Shown: positions 1 to 8,688 of the stretch, piece by piece
Layout: each line of letters begins with the position of its first letter
How positions within the stretch are numbered: the stretch's first letter is position 1
Assembly: GCA_018240405.1 (NCBI GenBank)
Contig: JAFEFW010000637.1
Coordinates: 1-64,000 of the forward strand
Source: Pseudomonadota bacterium
GTDB taxonomy: Bacteria > Pseudomonadota > Alphaproteobacteria > Acetobacterales > Acetobacteraceae
Direction of reading: 5' to 3'
Length of the DNA stretch: 64,000 nucleotides
The notes under the pieces: generated by a model
Told to the model about the DNA's origin: nothing
The model's database searches: none
Seen by the model: only the letters and a program-made list of their open reading frames with translations
Made by a program: the position numbers and the translations under genes

Positions 1-1
1 C

Positions 2-577
2 TATCTGCTGGCGGTGAAAGCCAACCAGCCGACGCTGCAGGCGGAGATTGAGGGCTGCTTTGCGGTCGCTGAGCCTGGCAGCCTCGACATCCATGTCGAT
101 CACAATAAGGGTCACGGCCGGATCGAACAGCGCAGCGTCCGTGTTGTTCGCGAGGTGGACTGGCTCAACGGTGAGCGCCGCTTCCCCGGTGAGCTGCGTC
201 TGCCGGACGCTGCCAGCAGCGTGCGCGTGAAGGCTTGTATTCAGCGTGGTGAGAAGCGGCACGAAGAGACCCGCTGCTACATCTCGTCCGCCATTTTGAC
301 CGCTGAGTAGGCCGGCTCGGCCGTGCGGGGACATTGGGCGATCGAGAACAGCCTGCACTGGGTTCTCGATGTCGCCTTTAGCGAGGACCAGTCGCGCCTG
401 CGCAAAGGCTTTGGCGCGCAATATGGCGGTCGTTCGGCACTTTGCGCTGAACCTCGTGCGGACGGCGAAGGACAAGCGCTCGATCAAGCCGCGCCGCAAA
501 CTGGTAGCCTGGACGCCCAATTATCTCGATCAATTGCTGCAGGAACAGGTCAAGCGAAACTTGGATTCGAGGCCCTG
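2..577 (+). pseudogene. ISAs1-family transposase, 3' remnant (copy 1)
   Basis: Conceptual translation from base 2 matches the C-terminal half of ISAs1/H-repeat DDE transposases. It shows the YLLAVKANQPTL opening, the GHGRIEQRS stretch, [16 protein letters not shown] with its conserved glutamate, and the RTAKDKR tail. The reading frame is broken twice. An in-frame TAG lies at 308-310, just before the AGSAVRGHW motif. A single missing base near 418-421 shifts the tail ([14 protein letters not shown]) into another frame. The 5' part lies outside the window. No terminal inverted repeat was recognised. It is a dead fragment; the family is clear from the motifs, the exact element is not. Confidence 0.8.
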
Positions 578-895
578 ACGAAGAGACCCGTTGCTACATC
601 TCGTTAACTATCCTGATCGCTGATAAAGCTGGCTCAGCCGTGCGTGGGCGCTGGGCAAACGAGAACAGCCTGAAGTGGGTTCTCAACGTCACCTTCAACG
701 AGGACCAGTCACGGCTGCTCAAAGGCTCCGGTGCACGTAACATGGCCGTCGTCCGCCACTTCGCGCTCAACCTCGTGCGGACAGCAAAGGACAAGCGCCT
801 GATCAAGCTGCGCCGCAAGCTGCAGCCTGGATGCCTGACTGTCCCGGTCGACTGCTTCAGGAACAGGTCAAGTGAAATTTGGGTTCAAGGCCCTG
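261..895 (+). repeat. Tandem direct repeat, about 317 bp unit, within transposase remnants
   Basis: Units 261-577 and 578-895 abut exactly, with matching left and right borders and obvious but imperfect identity throughout. The two units carry different disabling changes: a stop plus a deletion in the first, a different frameshift in the second. Confidence 0.7.
578..895 (+). pseudogene. ISAs1-family transposase, 3' remnant (copy 2)
   Basis: A second, diverged copy of the same transposase tail follows copy 1 directly. Both copies begin with ACGAAGAGACCCG (261 and 578) and end with GGCCCTG (577 and 895), so the unit is about 317 bp in tandem. Copy 2 keeps ETRCYIS, AGSAVRGRW, DQSRLL and [14 protein letters not shown] in one frame. 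It then loses register after RRKL near 820, where a base is missing relative to copy 1. No start codon or N-terminal domain exists. It is either a decayed second insertion or a tandem duplication of the first remnant. Confidence 0.75.
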
Positions 896-981
896 CGTCA
901 ATCGACCCGTCAATCGACAGAGGCATTGCCTGAAAAGCCGCTCCGTCGGATGCTGGCGGCGACCAGCCGAGGGGCCGCCGG

Positions 982-2049
982 ATGAAATATTCGAACTTCC
1001 TGTTCCCCGATGCCGCGACACCGGACGACGACGGTCGTGTCATCGATGAAACCCTAGCGGAGGCCCGCCTGACTGATCAGCTTGGCTTTGACACGATCTG
1101 GCTGGCGGAGCACCATTTCGACGGGATCTGCGCCTATGTGGACCCTGTTAGTTTCGCTGCCGCGCTGGCGACGGCGACGACTCAAGCGCGCATCGGGTTC
1201 GCGGTGGCGCAGATGGCGCTGCACCATCCGACACGGCTGGCGGAGCAGATCGCCCTGATCGACCATATCAGCAAGGGCCGACTGATCGTCGGGCTCGGCC
1301 GCGGCACAGCCTACAACGTCTATGACTACCAGGGGTTCGGCATTGACCACACCGAGGCGCAGGCACGCTTCGAGGAAGCCGAAGACGTGATGCGCCAAAT
1401 GTGGACCGGCCAGCCTGTGGACCACAAGGGTCGCTTCTTCAACCTGAAGCTGCCCGCCCTGCGCCCGTCGACCTACACCAAGCCGCATCCCTATGTGATC
1501 CGCGCGGCCGCCACCGAACACGGCATGCTGGACATCGCCAGGCGCGGCCAGCCCTTCATGATGAACGTGCAGAGCAACGAAACCACCGCTCAGCGCATGC
1601 AACTGTTCAAGCAGACGCTGCGCGGCCTGGGGATGGATGAGGCCTCCGTGGCCGCCAAGACGGGGGAATGCTGGGTGTGGCGCAACATCTATGTGGCCGA
1701 AACTGACGCCGAGGGAGAACGCGTCGCCGTCCCCGCCTTCATCAACATGCACGAGCGCCGTGTGGAGATGCGCAACAAGGTCTACGAGGAGCAGGGGGTG
1801 TCGATCCTGCCGATGGCTCCCGCCGGCTCTGCGCCACCGCCGCACGCGCAGGTCGAACACGCCCTGGTGTGCGGCTCGCCGGCGACGGTGGCCGAGAAGC
1901 TGGCACCGCTGGCCGCCACCGGCGTTGGCGGGCTGATCATGCAGTTCCGCCTCGGCCCGATGTCTTATGAGCAGACCGCCGCCAGCCTTACGCTGTTCCG
2001 CGACAAGGTGATCCCGGCGCTGGAGACCCGCCAACAAGCCGCCGCCTGA
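982..2049 (+). CDS. LLM-class (luciferase-like) flavin-dependent oxidoreductase
   Basis: A 355-residue protein of the bacterial luciferase-like superfamily, which uses reduced FMN or F420 for monooxygenation or hydride transfer in the cytosol. Visible hallmarks are the N-terminal DQLGFDTIWLAEHHF stretch, HPTRLAEQIALIDHISKGR in the barrel core, and GLGRGTAYNVYDYQGFG. The length fits a full single-domain enzyme. The substrate cannot be read from sequence. An MFS transporter starts 3 bases after its stop, so the two are almost certainly co-transcribed and may act on or export the same compound. The ATG at 982 has only a weak GA-rich region upstream, but no better start is nearby. Confidence 0.88.
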   Translation: MKYSNFLFPDAATPDDDGRVIDETLAEARLTDQLGFDTIWLAEHHFDGICAYVDPVSFAAALATATTQARIGFAVAQMALHHPTRLAEQIALIDHISKGRLIVGLGRGTAYNVYDYQGFGIDHTEAQARFEEAEDVMRQMWTGQPVDHKGRFFNLKLPALRPSTYTKPHPYVIRAAATEHGMLDIARRGQPFMMNVQSNETTAQRMQLFKQTLRGLGMDEASVAAKTGECWVWRNIYVAETDAEGERVAVPAFINMHERRVEMRNKVYEEQGVSILPMAPAGSAPPPHAQVEHALVCGSPATVAEKLAPLAATGVGGLIMQFRLGPMSYEQTAASLTLFRDKVIPALETRQQAAA

Positions 2050-2052
2050 CCC

Positions 2053-3276
2053 ATGGCTGACATTCAGGACGACACCGCGCACTGGCGGCGCAATCTGGCG
2101 GTGTGCGTGTTCGGTTCGTTCAGCACGATCATTGCCATGTCGCTGCTGCTGCCGTTCCTGCCCCTGTATGTGGAGGAACTCGGCGTCAAAGACCCGGCCG
2201 CCATCGCCGAATGGTCCGGGGCCGCGTACGGCGCAGCATTCCTCTCGGCGGCGATCTTTGCGCCGATCTGGGGCCGGATGGCCGACCTGTACGGCCGCAA
2301 GCTGCAGTTGATCCGGGCGAGCGCCGGCATGGCGGTGGCGATGTCGCTGATCGGGCTGTCGCAGAACGTCTACCAGCTTGTGGCGCTGCGATTCCTGGCC
2401 GGGCTGTTAGGCGGCTACTCGTCCGGCTCGATCGTGCTGGTGGCGACGATGACGCCGAAGGACCGCACCGCCTGGGCGCTGGGCACGCTGTCGATGGGCG
2501 TGATGGCCGGCAACCTGACCGGCCCGCTGATCGGCGGGTTCCTGCCGCCGCTGATCGGCATCCGCTGGACCTTCTTCGCCGCCGGTGGATTAATCTTCGT
2601 TGCATTCCTCGGCACTACGTTCCTGATCCGCGAGCGGCGGACGTCAAAGGCAGAGCGTGCGCAGCGCAAGGGCGGCTGGAGCGTCATCCCCGACAAGCGG
2701 CCGGTGGTGGCAATGCTGCTGACCGGCATGATGCTGATGTTCGCCAACATGTCGATCGAGCCGATCATTACGGTCTATGTTGCGCAGCTTGTGCCGGATC
2801 CGGCGCAGATCACCATGATCGCCGGCATCGTCATGTCCGCCGCCGCGCTGGGCAGCATCCTGTCGGCGTCGCGGCTGGGGAAGCTGGCGGACCGGATCGG
2901 GCATTGGAACGTCATTATCGGCTGTCTGCTGGTGTCGGCGCTGCTGCTGATCCCGCAGGCTTTCGTCACCGCTGGCTGGCAACTGATCGGGCTGCGCTTC
3001 CTGATGGGCCTCGCGCTCGGTGGGTTGCTGCCATGCGTCGCGGCGGTGATTCGCCACAGCGTGCCGGAGGGCACGGCGGGTGGGATCCTGGGTTACTCGA
3101 CATCGTCACAGTATGTGGGGCAGGTGACCGGACCCCTGGTAGGCGGCTTCATCGGCGGCCATTACGGGATGCGGGCGGTGTTCCTGGACACGGCGGTGCT
3201 GATGGCGGTGGCGGCGGTTTATGGGTGGGTTTCGAAGCCGCGTGGGGATCACGCCCTGCAGAGCGAGCACCGCTGA
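2053..3276 (+). CDS. MFS transporter (multidrug-efflux-like)
   Basis: A 407-residue integral membrane protein with about 12 hydrophobic segments. The MFS signature between TM2 and TM3 is visible as GRMADLYGRKLQLIR, with a degenerate second-half copy, GKLADRIGHW. A charged cytoplasmic loop near residues 193-215 (RERRTSKAERAQRKGG) separates the halves. The family moves drugs or metabolites by proton antiport or symport; the substrate is unknown. It lies immediately downstream of the LLM oxidoreductase, giving a two-gene operon. An IS5 element lies downstream in opposite orientation. Confidence 0.9.
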   Translation: MADIQDDTAHWRRNLAVCVFGSFSTIIAMSLLLPFLPLYVEELGVKDPAAIAEWSGAAYGAAFLSAAIFAPIWGRMADLYGRKLQLIRASAGMAVAMSLIGLSQNVYQLVALRFLAGLLGGYSSGSIVLVATMTPKDRTAWALGTLSMGVMAGNLTGPLIGGFLPPLIGIRWTFFAAGGLIFVAFLGTTFLIRERRTSKAERAQRKGGWSVIPDKRPVVAMLLTGMMLMFANMSIEPIITVYVAQLVPDPAQITMIAGIVMSAAALGSILSASRLGKLADRIGHWNVIIGCLLVSALLLIPQAFVTAGWQLIGLRFLMGLALGGLLPCVAAVIRHSVPEGTAGGILGYSTSSQYVGQVTGPLVGGFIGGHYGMRAVFLDTAVLMAVAAVYGWVSKPRGDHALQSEHR

Positions 3277-3455
3277 GAGAAATCGGCGCCGCACTGCTGA
3301 TGTATCCAATTGCGAAGCATCTCGACGTCGGCTGCACAGATTTTGATATAGGATCCCCGGTGAATGGATCGACACGGGTGCTTCGCGCAGGTCGCGTAAT
3401 GGAAGCACAGGTGGCACGATGCAGGACGAGATAGTCGTCCGTGAGGAACTCCGAT

Positions 3456-4850
3456 CTACCCTCTGGCGGTGGTGTATAGTGCGGCTGGCGGATTGGCGGC
3501 GACGCGTTTGTGTTGGTTGAACGTGCCTGCGCGCAGGGCCCGCCAAAGCATTCTGAACCAGGCCAGCAGGAGCCTGAAGTTATATCCGGCGGCGGCCAGC
3601 ACCGCGTTGGCCGCATCGCCAGCCCGTCCGGCCAGGAAGTTGCGGTCCATGCGGTGCCCGTCCTTCATATGGCCGATGACCGGCTCGACGGCTGATCGGC
3701 GGCGGAGCTCCCGGCGGATCTGACCGGTCACACCGCGCTTCTGCCCGGTGGTGAAGACCTGCATGCCCTTCACTGGCGGGGCGTTGTGGCCGCGGTAGCC
3801 GGCATCGGCAATGACCCGGCGCAGCGAGACGCCGATCTGCTCGGTGATGGCGGGGATGACCGTCTTCAGGGTGTGACCGTCATACGGATTGCCCGGCAGA
3901 GCCGCGACATGGGCGACGAACTGCCCGCCGGCGCAGCGGTGCAGCGGCGTCGCCACCGAGACCTTGACGCCGAACTCGTAGGGCTTGTGCGGCTTGCCCT
4001 TGCCGATGCACTCCACCTCCGGCGCATGCAGGCTGTAGACCTTGGGACCACGCTGGCCACGACGTTGATGGCGCACCCGGATGGCCTGCGACAGCAGCGG
4101 GGCAAATGCCTCCTTTGCGGCGGGATCGTCGGCGATCTTGCGGCCAATGTCGCGGATCACCCGGCCGAGATAAGTGCGCTGCTTCTTGAGGGCGCGGTTG
4201 GCACGCTTGAACTGTTTGGCATGGGCGTAGCGCTGATGGGCGATCAATGCCGCCTTGCCGACACGCACATAGCTCTGGCGCAGCGACACGCCGAGCGTCT
4301 TCGCCATCCCCACCAGCTTCTCACGTGCGCGGTGGACCAGCTTGGCATCAGTGGGGAAGGTGATGGCTTTCGGCTGCACCGTGGTGTCGACGATCATTTT
4401 GGTGAAGTCGGCTGGCTTGGCAGCACCGCTGCGGGTCGCCAGGTGCAGGCTCTCCTGCACCAGCGCCAGCAGCTTCTCTTCGCCCATGCGCTGGCGCCAG
4501 CGCGTCAGCGAGGATCGGTCGAACGGCGCCTCGTGGCGGAAGAACTCTTCGCCGCAGAACAGCTGGTAATAGGGGTTCTCCAACCAACGCGCGCACAAGG
4601 TTTCGTCCGACAGGTTCTCCATGTGCTTGAGAATGGTGAGGCCGGCCATCAGCAGGGTGGGCAGCGGCGGCCGGCCCGGCTTGTCGCTGTAGGCTGCGCC
4701 GAGCCGGCTTTCGAGAAAGCCCCAGTCGATGGCCCGAGCGAGCTTCACCAGCGGATGCTTGAGGCTGACAATCTCATCAAGGCGCGATCGCAGCAGGTCC
4801 CGCTGGCGCGTCTCGGTTGACTTCGGCGGTCGCATCGGCAGTGCCTCCAC
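3456..4850 (-). mobile_element. IS5-family insertion sequence transposase, intact
   Basis: A 464-residue transposase with an N-terminal DUF772-type region (GRPPLPTLLMAGLTILKHM, residues 59-77) and a complete RNase H-like DDE core. Catalytic candidates are D155 (KMIVDTTVQP), D349 (VIADAGYRGHNA) and E389 (RRSAVEPVIGHMKDGHRM). There is no internal stop or frameshift, so the element may still be active. The likely start is 4850, or the in-frame ATG at 4835. I could not identify terminal inverted repeats or a target duplication by eye, so the coordinates cover only the coding region. It lies between the MFS gene and a small orphan ORF. Confidence 0.9.
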
Positions 4851-5198
4851 ACAAGCGCTGCGAAGGTGTGAATCATGCCGCTTCGAGCCGCGTCAATTGC
4901 AAGAAAACGGGGTCTTCATCACAGGTTTCCGGCAAATACCTATACTTGCTACAAGAGATTTCGGCAGAGAATTCAGGGACATGCGCATTCTTCACGGGCG
5001 ACGAGATAAGTTGGATTGAACTGCCGGCGGCTATTTACCACCCAGCCGGACGGGTGAGATTGCAGCCAAGTAAGATACTCCACTTCGCCAGCACCTTTAT
5101 TCCCAGTGAATAGCTGAAGGGGCGATTCGCTCATGGGTCAAGGCACTCCTTCAGTATCGAGAGTGTGTAGGTGCTGTTCTGCGATATCGACATTATTT
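4851..5198. other. Intergenic region next to the IS5 transposase
   Basis: About 350 bp between the transposase start and the stop of the next small gene. It is less GC-rich than its surroundings. It should contain the right end of the insertion sequence and flanking DNA. No convincing coding region, RNA gene or inverted repeat was found. Confidence 0.4.
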
Positions 5199-5444
5199 TT
5201 AGCGCATGACTGTCCTGGCTCGGTACTCCGCCCAAACCGCATGGATCTTGCGGAACTCCCCTTTTGAAATACGCCGCTCCGTTACGATTCGACCGCCGGT
5301 GACAGCGACAAAAGTATTGCTGACGTCCGCAATGCGAAAGCCGCCGCCAGTGTAGCCGCGACTTTGTCCCCAGTTCCTCACCGTTGCGCCGACGTCAAGC
5401 ATCGAGCGGATCTTGAGCCAAACCGATACAAACTCGTCAGTCAT
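5199..5444 (-). CDS. Small protein of unknown function (81 aa)
   Basis: An 81-residue protein of mixed composition with no membrane segment or signal peptide. Its body reads like a compact alpha/beta fold (GYTGGGFRIADV, then FVAVTGGRIVTERR and a C-terminal amphipathic helix with KIHAVWAEYRAR). I do not recognise the family. A good ribosome-binding site (GGAG, about 8 bases from the ATG at 5444) and sensible amino-acid composition favour a real gene. Base composition is lower in GC than neighbouring genes, and an IS lies next to it, so it may be acquired DNA. Confidence 0.5.
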   Translation of the reverse strand: MTDEFVSVWLKIRSMLDVGATVRNWGQSRGYTGGGFRIADVSNTFVAVTGGRIVTERRISKGEFRKIHAVWAEYRARTVMR

Positions 5445-5689
5445 CTGCCAGTCTCCGATGACCTAGGGTAGCCGATGATACGCAACGGCCGCTGAACAAA
5501 AATTTTGAGCAAATGCTACGCCGGTGGCCGTCGGGCGTCAGCATGACGGCTCCAAACGTCTGTTCGGTTCCGCTCATTTTCAGGGATACCTCAACAACAG
5601 GGCATTCTCGCGCGGTAGCACAAATTGTGGCAAATCGTCTCAGTGAACCGCCTATCTGAATCGAGTCACGGGACGTGGGAGTGTCAGGT

Positions 5690-6217
5690 ATGATCGAAGA
5701 CGTCGTCTCCTTCTGGGCCGCGTCCTCCCCCAACTGGTTCGAAAAGTCCGACGCCTTCGACCAGACGTTTCGCGACCGGTACCTCGTGCTCCACGAGCAG
5801 GTCGCCGCCCGGCAGCACGACGCGTGGATCGCAACCCCACACGGTGCGCTGGCGCTGCTGATCCTGACCGACCAGTTCCCCCGCAACGCCTTCCGCGGCA
5901 CGGCCCGGATGTACGCAACCGATCCGCTTGCCCGCCACTACGCACGACAGGCACTGGACGCGGGCCATATCGAGCAAGTCGCCACGGATCTGCAACAATT
6001 CTTCTGCTTGCCCTTTATGCACTCGGAAGACCCCGCCGACCAGGATCTGTGTCTGGCGCTATGCACTCGCCTCGACAACGACTCGAAACGCTACGCAGAG
6101 CATCATCGCGACATCGTCGTCCGCTTCGGCCGCTTTCCCCATCGCAACGAAATCCTGGGACGACCCACAACAGAGGCCGAAGCCACGTTCCTGCGCGAAG
6201 GAGGCTTCACCGGATAG
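5690..6217 (+). CDS. DUF924 family protein
   Basis: A protein of about 175 residues matching the DUF924 family (TPR-like helical fold, function unknown). Diagnostic stretches are the N-terminal VVSFWAAS, the LILTDQFPRNAFRGTARMYATD block, FFCLPFMHSED, and the C-terminal RFGRFPHRNEILGRPTTEAEATFL, all in family order. The length is normal. A GTG at 5675 would add five residues, but the ATG at 5690 fits the family better. It is flanked by non-coding stretches on both sides and appears monocistronic. Confidence 0.88.
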   Translation: MIEDVVSFWAASSPNWFEKSDAFDQTFRDRYLVLHEQVAARQHDAWIATPHGALALLILTDQFPRNAFRGTARMYATDPLARHYARQALDAGHIEQVATDLQQFFCLPFMHSEDPADQDLCLALCTRLDNDSKRYAEHHRDIVVRFGRFPHRNEILGRPTTEAEATFLREGGFTG

Positions 6218-6353
6218 GCAGCCGCGCCCGTGCGCCCCACCGGGGACAGCCCTGCGCTCTGCCCACGCCAAGACGGCACATCGGCAGCTCGCCGCACGCA
6301 CCAGCGGCGTTTATCGGTGGTTCCTCAACCGAACCAGCCGCCACCGCCGCATC

Positions 6354-6370
6354 CTGACAAAACCCTGACA
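6354..6370 (+). promoter_or_regulatory. Direct repeat CTGACA-N5-CTGACA, candidate response-regulator site
   Basis: Two identical CTGACA hexamers (6354-6359 and 6365-6370) with an 11-bp period lie about 90 bp upstream of the PepSY/cytochrome b operon. The same arrangement recurs at 9715-9731 in front of the two-component operon. Tandem repeats with 11-bp spacing are the usual target form for OmpR/PhoB-family regulators. The link to the regulator at 8685-9347 is inference. Confidence 0.6.
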
Positions 6371-6461
6371 CCTCCCATCAGCACGGCGACAGCACGACCC
6401 TGCCAATCTCCGCCTCGTTCGAACGGCATCCCGCCGCTCGACCCGAAACGGAGACACCACA

Positions 6462-6749
6462 ATGCGCACCGTCACTCGCCTCGCCGCCACCGCCGCCGCC
6501 ATCACCATCGTTGCGCTCGGCGCCGCCGGCGCCCATGCCAGCAGTCTCGGCCGGCCCTGTACAGCCTCGCCGGAAAGCCAGTACCTCAGCGCCGCCGACC
6601 TGCAGGCAAAGGCCGAGGCACAAGGCTACACCGTCAGTCGCGTAAAAATCGCCAAAGCCTGCGGTGAGATCTACGCCCGCGACAAGGCTGGCGCCCGTGT
6701 CGAACTCTTCGTCGATCCGACCAACGGCACCATCGTCGCGACCAACTAA
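6462..6749 (+). CDS. PepSY-domain periplasmic protein
   Basis: A 95-residue exported protein. It has a Sec-type signal peptide (hydrophobic run after MRTVTRLAATAAA, cleavage likely after AHA near residue 26), then a single PepSY-like domain. The domain contains LSAADLQAKAEAQGYTVSRVKI, ending in the typical ARVELFVDPTNGTIV strand. PepSY domains are small periplasmic modules often found with membrane cytochromes and two-component systems. It lies 11 bases upstream of a cytochrome b gene and behind a CTGACA direct repeat. It pairs functionally with the second PepSY protein at 9344-9691. Confidence 0.85.
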   Translation: MRTVTRLAATAAAITIVALGAAGAHASSLGRPCTASPESQYLSAADLQAKAEAQGYTVSRVKIAKACGEIYARDKAGARVELFVDPTNGTIVATN

Positions 6750-6760
6750 GCGAGGCCGTC

Positions 6761-7336
6761 ATGTCCTTCGCATCGCATGCGGCACAACCCGGCAGCACCT
6801 CGCTGCCGGCGTCCGCGCCGCAGACGGTCCGGGTCTGGGACCCGGTCGTCCGCATCTTCCACTGGGGCGTCGCCATCGCCTTCCTGATCGCCTGCCTCAC
6901 CGCCGAGGAACTCGATGGTATCCACCGGGCCACGGGCTATCTGATCGCCGCACTGCTGGCCGTCCGAGTCGTCTGGGGGTTGATTGGCACGAAATACGCC
7001 CGCTTCATCGACTTCGTCCGCTCGCCCCGCACCGCGCTGGAGTACCTGCGCCAATCGCGCGACGGCACCGCCCCGCGCTATCTCGGCCACAACCCGGCCG
7101 GGGGCCTGATGGCTATTGCCCTGATGGGGCTGCTGGGCGGCATCTGCTACACCGGCTATTTGATGACGACGCCGCAATGGTGGGGCTCTGAACTCATGGA
7201 GGGTCTGCACGAAACGCTGGTGAACGGAACGATCGGGCTGATCGTGCTGCACATCCTGGGCAATGTCTTCAGCAGCATCGTCCACCGTGAGAACCTGACG
7301 CTGTCGATGATCACTGGCCGGAAGCGGGTTCAGTGA
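6761..7336 (+). CDS. Cytochrome b/b6-domain membrane protein
   Basis: A 191-residue membrane protein of the hydrogenase-type cytochrome b (cytochrome b561-like) family with four predicted transmembrane helices. Candidate heme-b ligands are H34 (RIFHW), H55 (IHRATGY), H150 (GLHETLV) and H164 (VLHILGN). The RVVWGLIGTKYARF motif after TM2 is typical. It would move electrons between quinol and periplasmic c-type cytochromes. It follows the PepSY gene at 11 bp and ends overlapping the convergent histidine kinase gene by 7 bp. It resembles the N-terminal half of the fusion protein at 10325-11455, consistent with a duplicated module. Confidence 0.9.
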   Translation: MSFASHAAQPGSTSLPASAPQTVRVWDPVVRIFHWGVAIAFLIACLTAEELDGIHRATGYLIAALLAVRVVWGLIGTKYARFIDFVRSPRTALEYLRQSRDGTAPRYLGHNPAGGLMAIALMGLLGGICYTGYLMTTPQWWGSELMEGLHETLVNGTIGLIVLHILGNVFSSIVHRENLTLSMITGRKRVQ

Positions 7337-8688
7337 CGCAATGGAAGGCGGATCGCGGCATGCAGTCCGCCCAGCCCCGACCGGCCAAGCGCCAGGGCGC
7401 CGCCATAGGCTTCCACCAGATCGGTGACGATCGCGAGTCCCAGGCCGGTACCAGGTCGGGACTCGTCAAGCCGTCCGCCCCGAGCGAGCGCCACCGGCAT
7501 ATCGTCTTCGGCGATGCCAGGCCCGTCGTCTTCCACCGCGACCACGCAGCCATCCGGGGCCGCAACGGCCGTGACCGTTACCTGGGTCTGCGCCCATTTC
7601 ACGGCGTTCTCCGCGAGGTTTCCCAGCATCTCGGCCATGTCCTGCGGATCGACCGCGGCGGCGACGCTGGCGGGGGCGTCCACCGCCCAATCCAGTTCCT
7701 GACCACGTGGCGTGCGGCGCAGCACGCCGACTACCTGCCCGATCACCGGCGCCACAGGTTGCAGCACGGCACTGCGGGTGGCGTGACTGACACGGGCACG
7801 CGCCAGCTCGCGCTCCACGTGGCGCCGCATGCCGTCCGCCACGCCGTTGATTTCATCGGCAATCGCTGCATCGCCACGGGCGCGCAAATCCTCCGCTGTC
7901 GTGGCCAGCACCGTCAGCGGGGTCTTCAGCCCATGGGCCAGATCCGCCGCGCGCGCGCGGGCGCGCATCATCGCGGCCTCCTGCGCATCCAGCAGCGTGT
8001 CCACCTCCAGGGCCAGCGGCCGCACCTCATCAGGAAAGTCGTTGCCCAGGCGCGGCATCCGGCCCTCGCGCACCGCGGCCAGGCGGCGGCGCACCGCATC
8101 GAGCGGACGCAGCCCGACGGTCACCTGCACCCAGGCCGCAGCGGCCAATATCAGAGCGAGCAGGCCGAGGGCCGGCAGCAGGTCGGTGGCGAAGGCACGG
8201 GCGGCGGTCGTAACAACGCTTCGGTCCACCGCTACAACCGCTCGGATTTGCACACCGCCCAGGCTGGCGGGCAATCGTACGGACCGCTCCGCCGCCAGCA
8301 ACATTGCGCCGCCGGGGCCGAGCAGGTCGTGCAGGTGCTCTTGGCCGGGCGTAAGGTCGTCCTGCGGCAGGGCCAGCACCGTGTCCCAGAGCGAGCGCGA
8401 GCGAAGCAGCGGCCCGCCACCCAAAGGGGTGATCTGCCAGTAGGAGCCGCTGAGCGGCGTGTCGAATAACGGCTCTGCCGGCGGCCGGGCCACCTCGAGG
8501 GCACCGTTCGCCCCCAGCGCCAGACCGCCGATCAGTTGGCGCAGGTCGGTTTCCAGCTCCGCAACGACGCGCCGCTCGACATGCCGCTCGAACAGCAGCA
8601 GCAATCCACCCCCGGCGACCGTCAGCGCCACCACAATGGATGCCGCCCCGGCCGCGAAAAGGCGAAGCCGGAGCGAGCCCTTCTTCAC
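7330..8688 (-). CDS. Sensor histidine kinase of the cytochrome/PepSY cluster
   Basis: A 452-residue inner-membrane sensor kinase. TM1 lies near residues 11-32, a periplasmic sensor region of about 135 residues follows, and TM2 is near 167-188. Next come a linker and the dimerisation domain with phospho-acceptor H252 (DLAHGLKTPLTVL). The ATPase domain has the N-box (GNLAENAVKWA), DDGPGIAEDD and GTGLGLAI. The HGLKTPL spelling resembles PhoQ-like kinases. The start overlaps the stop of the response-regulator gene by 4 bp, so the pair is translationally coupled. The signal is unknown; context suggests redox or heme state, or a periplasmic ligand handled with PepSY proteins. Confidence 0.92.
   Translation of the reverse strand: MKKGSLRLRLFAAGAASIVVALTVAGGGLLLLFERHVERRVVAELETDLRQLIGGLALGANGALEVARPPAEPLFDTPLSGSYWQITPLGGGPLLRSRSLWDTVLALPQDDLTPGQEHLHDLLGPGGAMLLAAERSVRLPASLGGVQIRAVVAVDRSVVTTAARAFATDLLPALGLLALILAAAAWVQVTVGLRPLDAVRRRLAAVREGRMPRLGNDFPDEVRPLALEVDTLLDAQEAAMMRARARAADLAHGLKTPLTVLATTAEDLRARGDAAIADEINGVADGMRRHVERELARARVSHATRSAVLQPVAPVIGQVVGVLRRTPRGQELDWAVDAPASVAAAVDPQDMAEMLGNLAENAVKWAQTQVTVTAVAAPDGCVVAVEDDGPGIAEDDMPVALARGGRLDESRPGTGLGLAIVTDLVEAYGGALALGRSGLGGLHAAIRLPLRH

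Noticed and set aside
1054-2082. Minus-strand frame of 342 codons opposite the luciferase-like gene
   Set aside because: Composition rich in His/Arg/Gly with no domain; antisense shadow of a well-supported gene.
2103-3434. Long plus-strand frame (443 codons) over the MFS gene
   Set aside because: Arg/Gly/Ala/Asp-rich sequence without hydrophobic segments, overlapping a clear MFS transporter; typical of a shadow frame in GC-rich DNA.
3422-5010. GACGAGATA at 3424 and 5001 as an IS target duplication
   Set aside because: It is a short chance match, far from the transposase ends and without adjacent inverted repeats.
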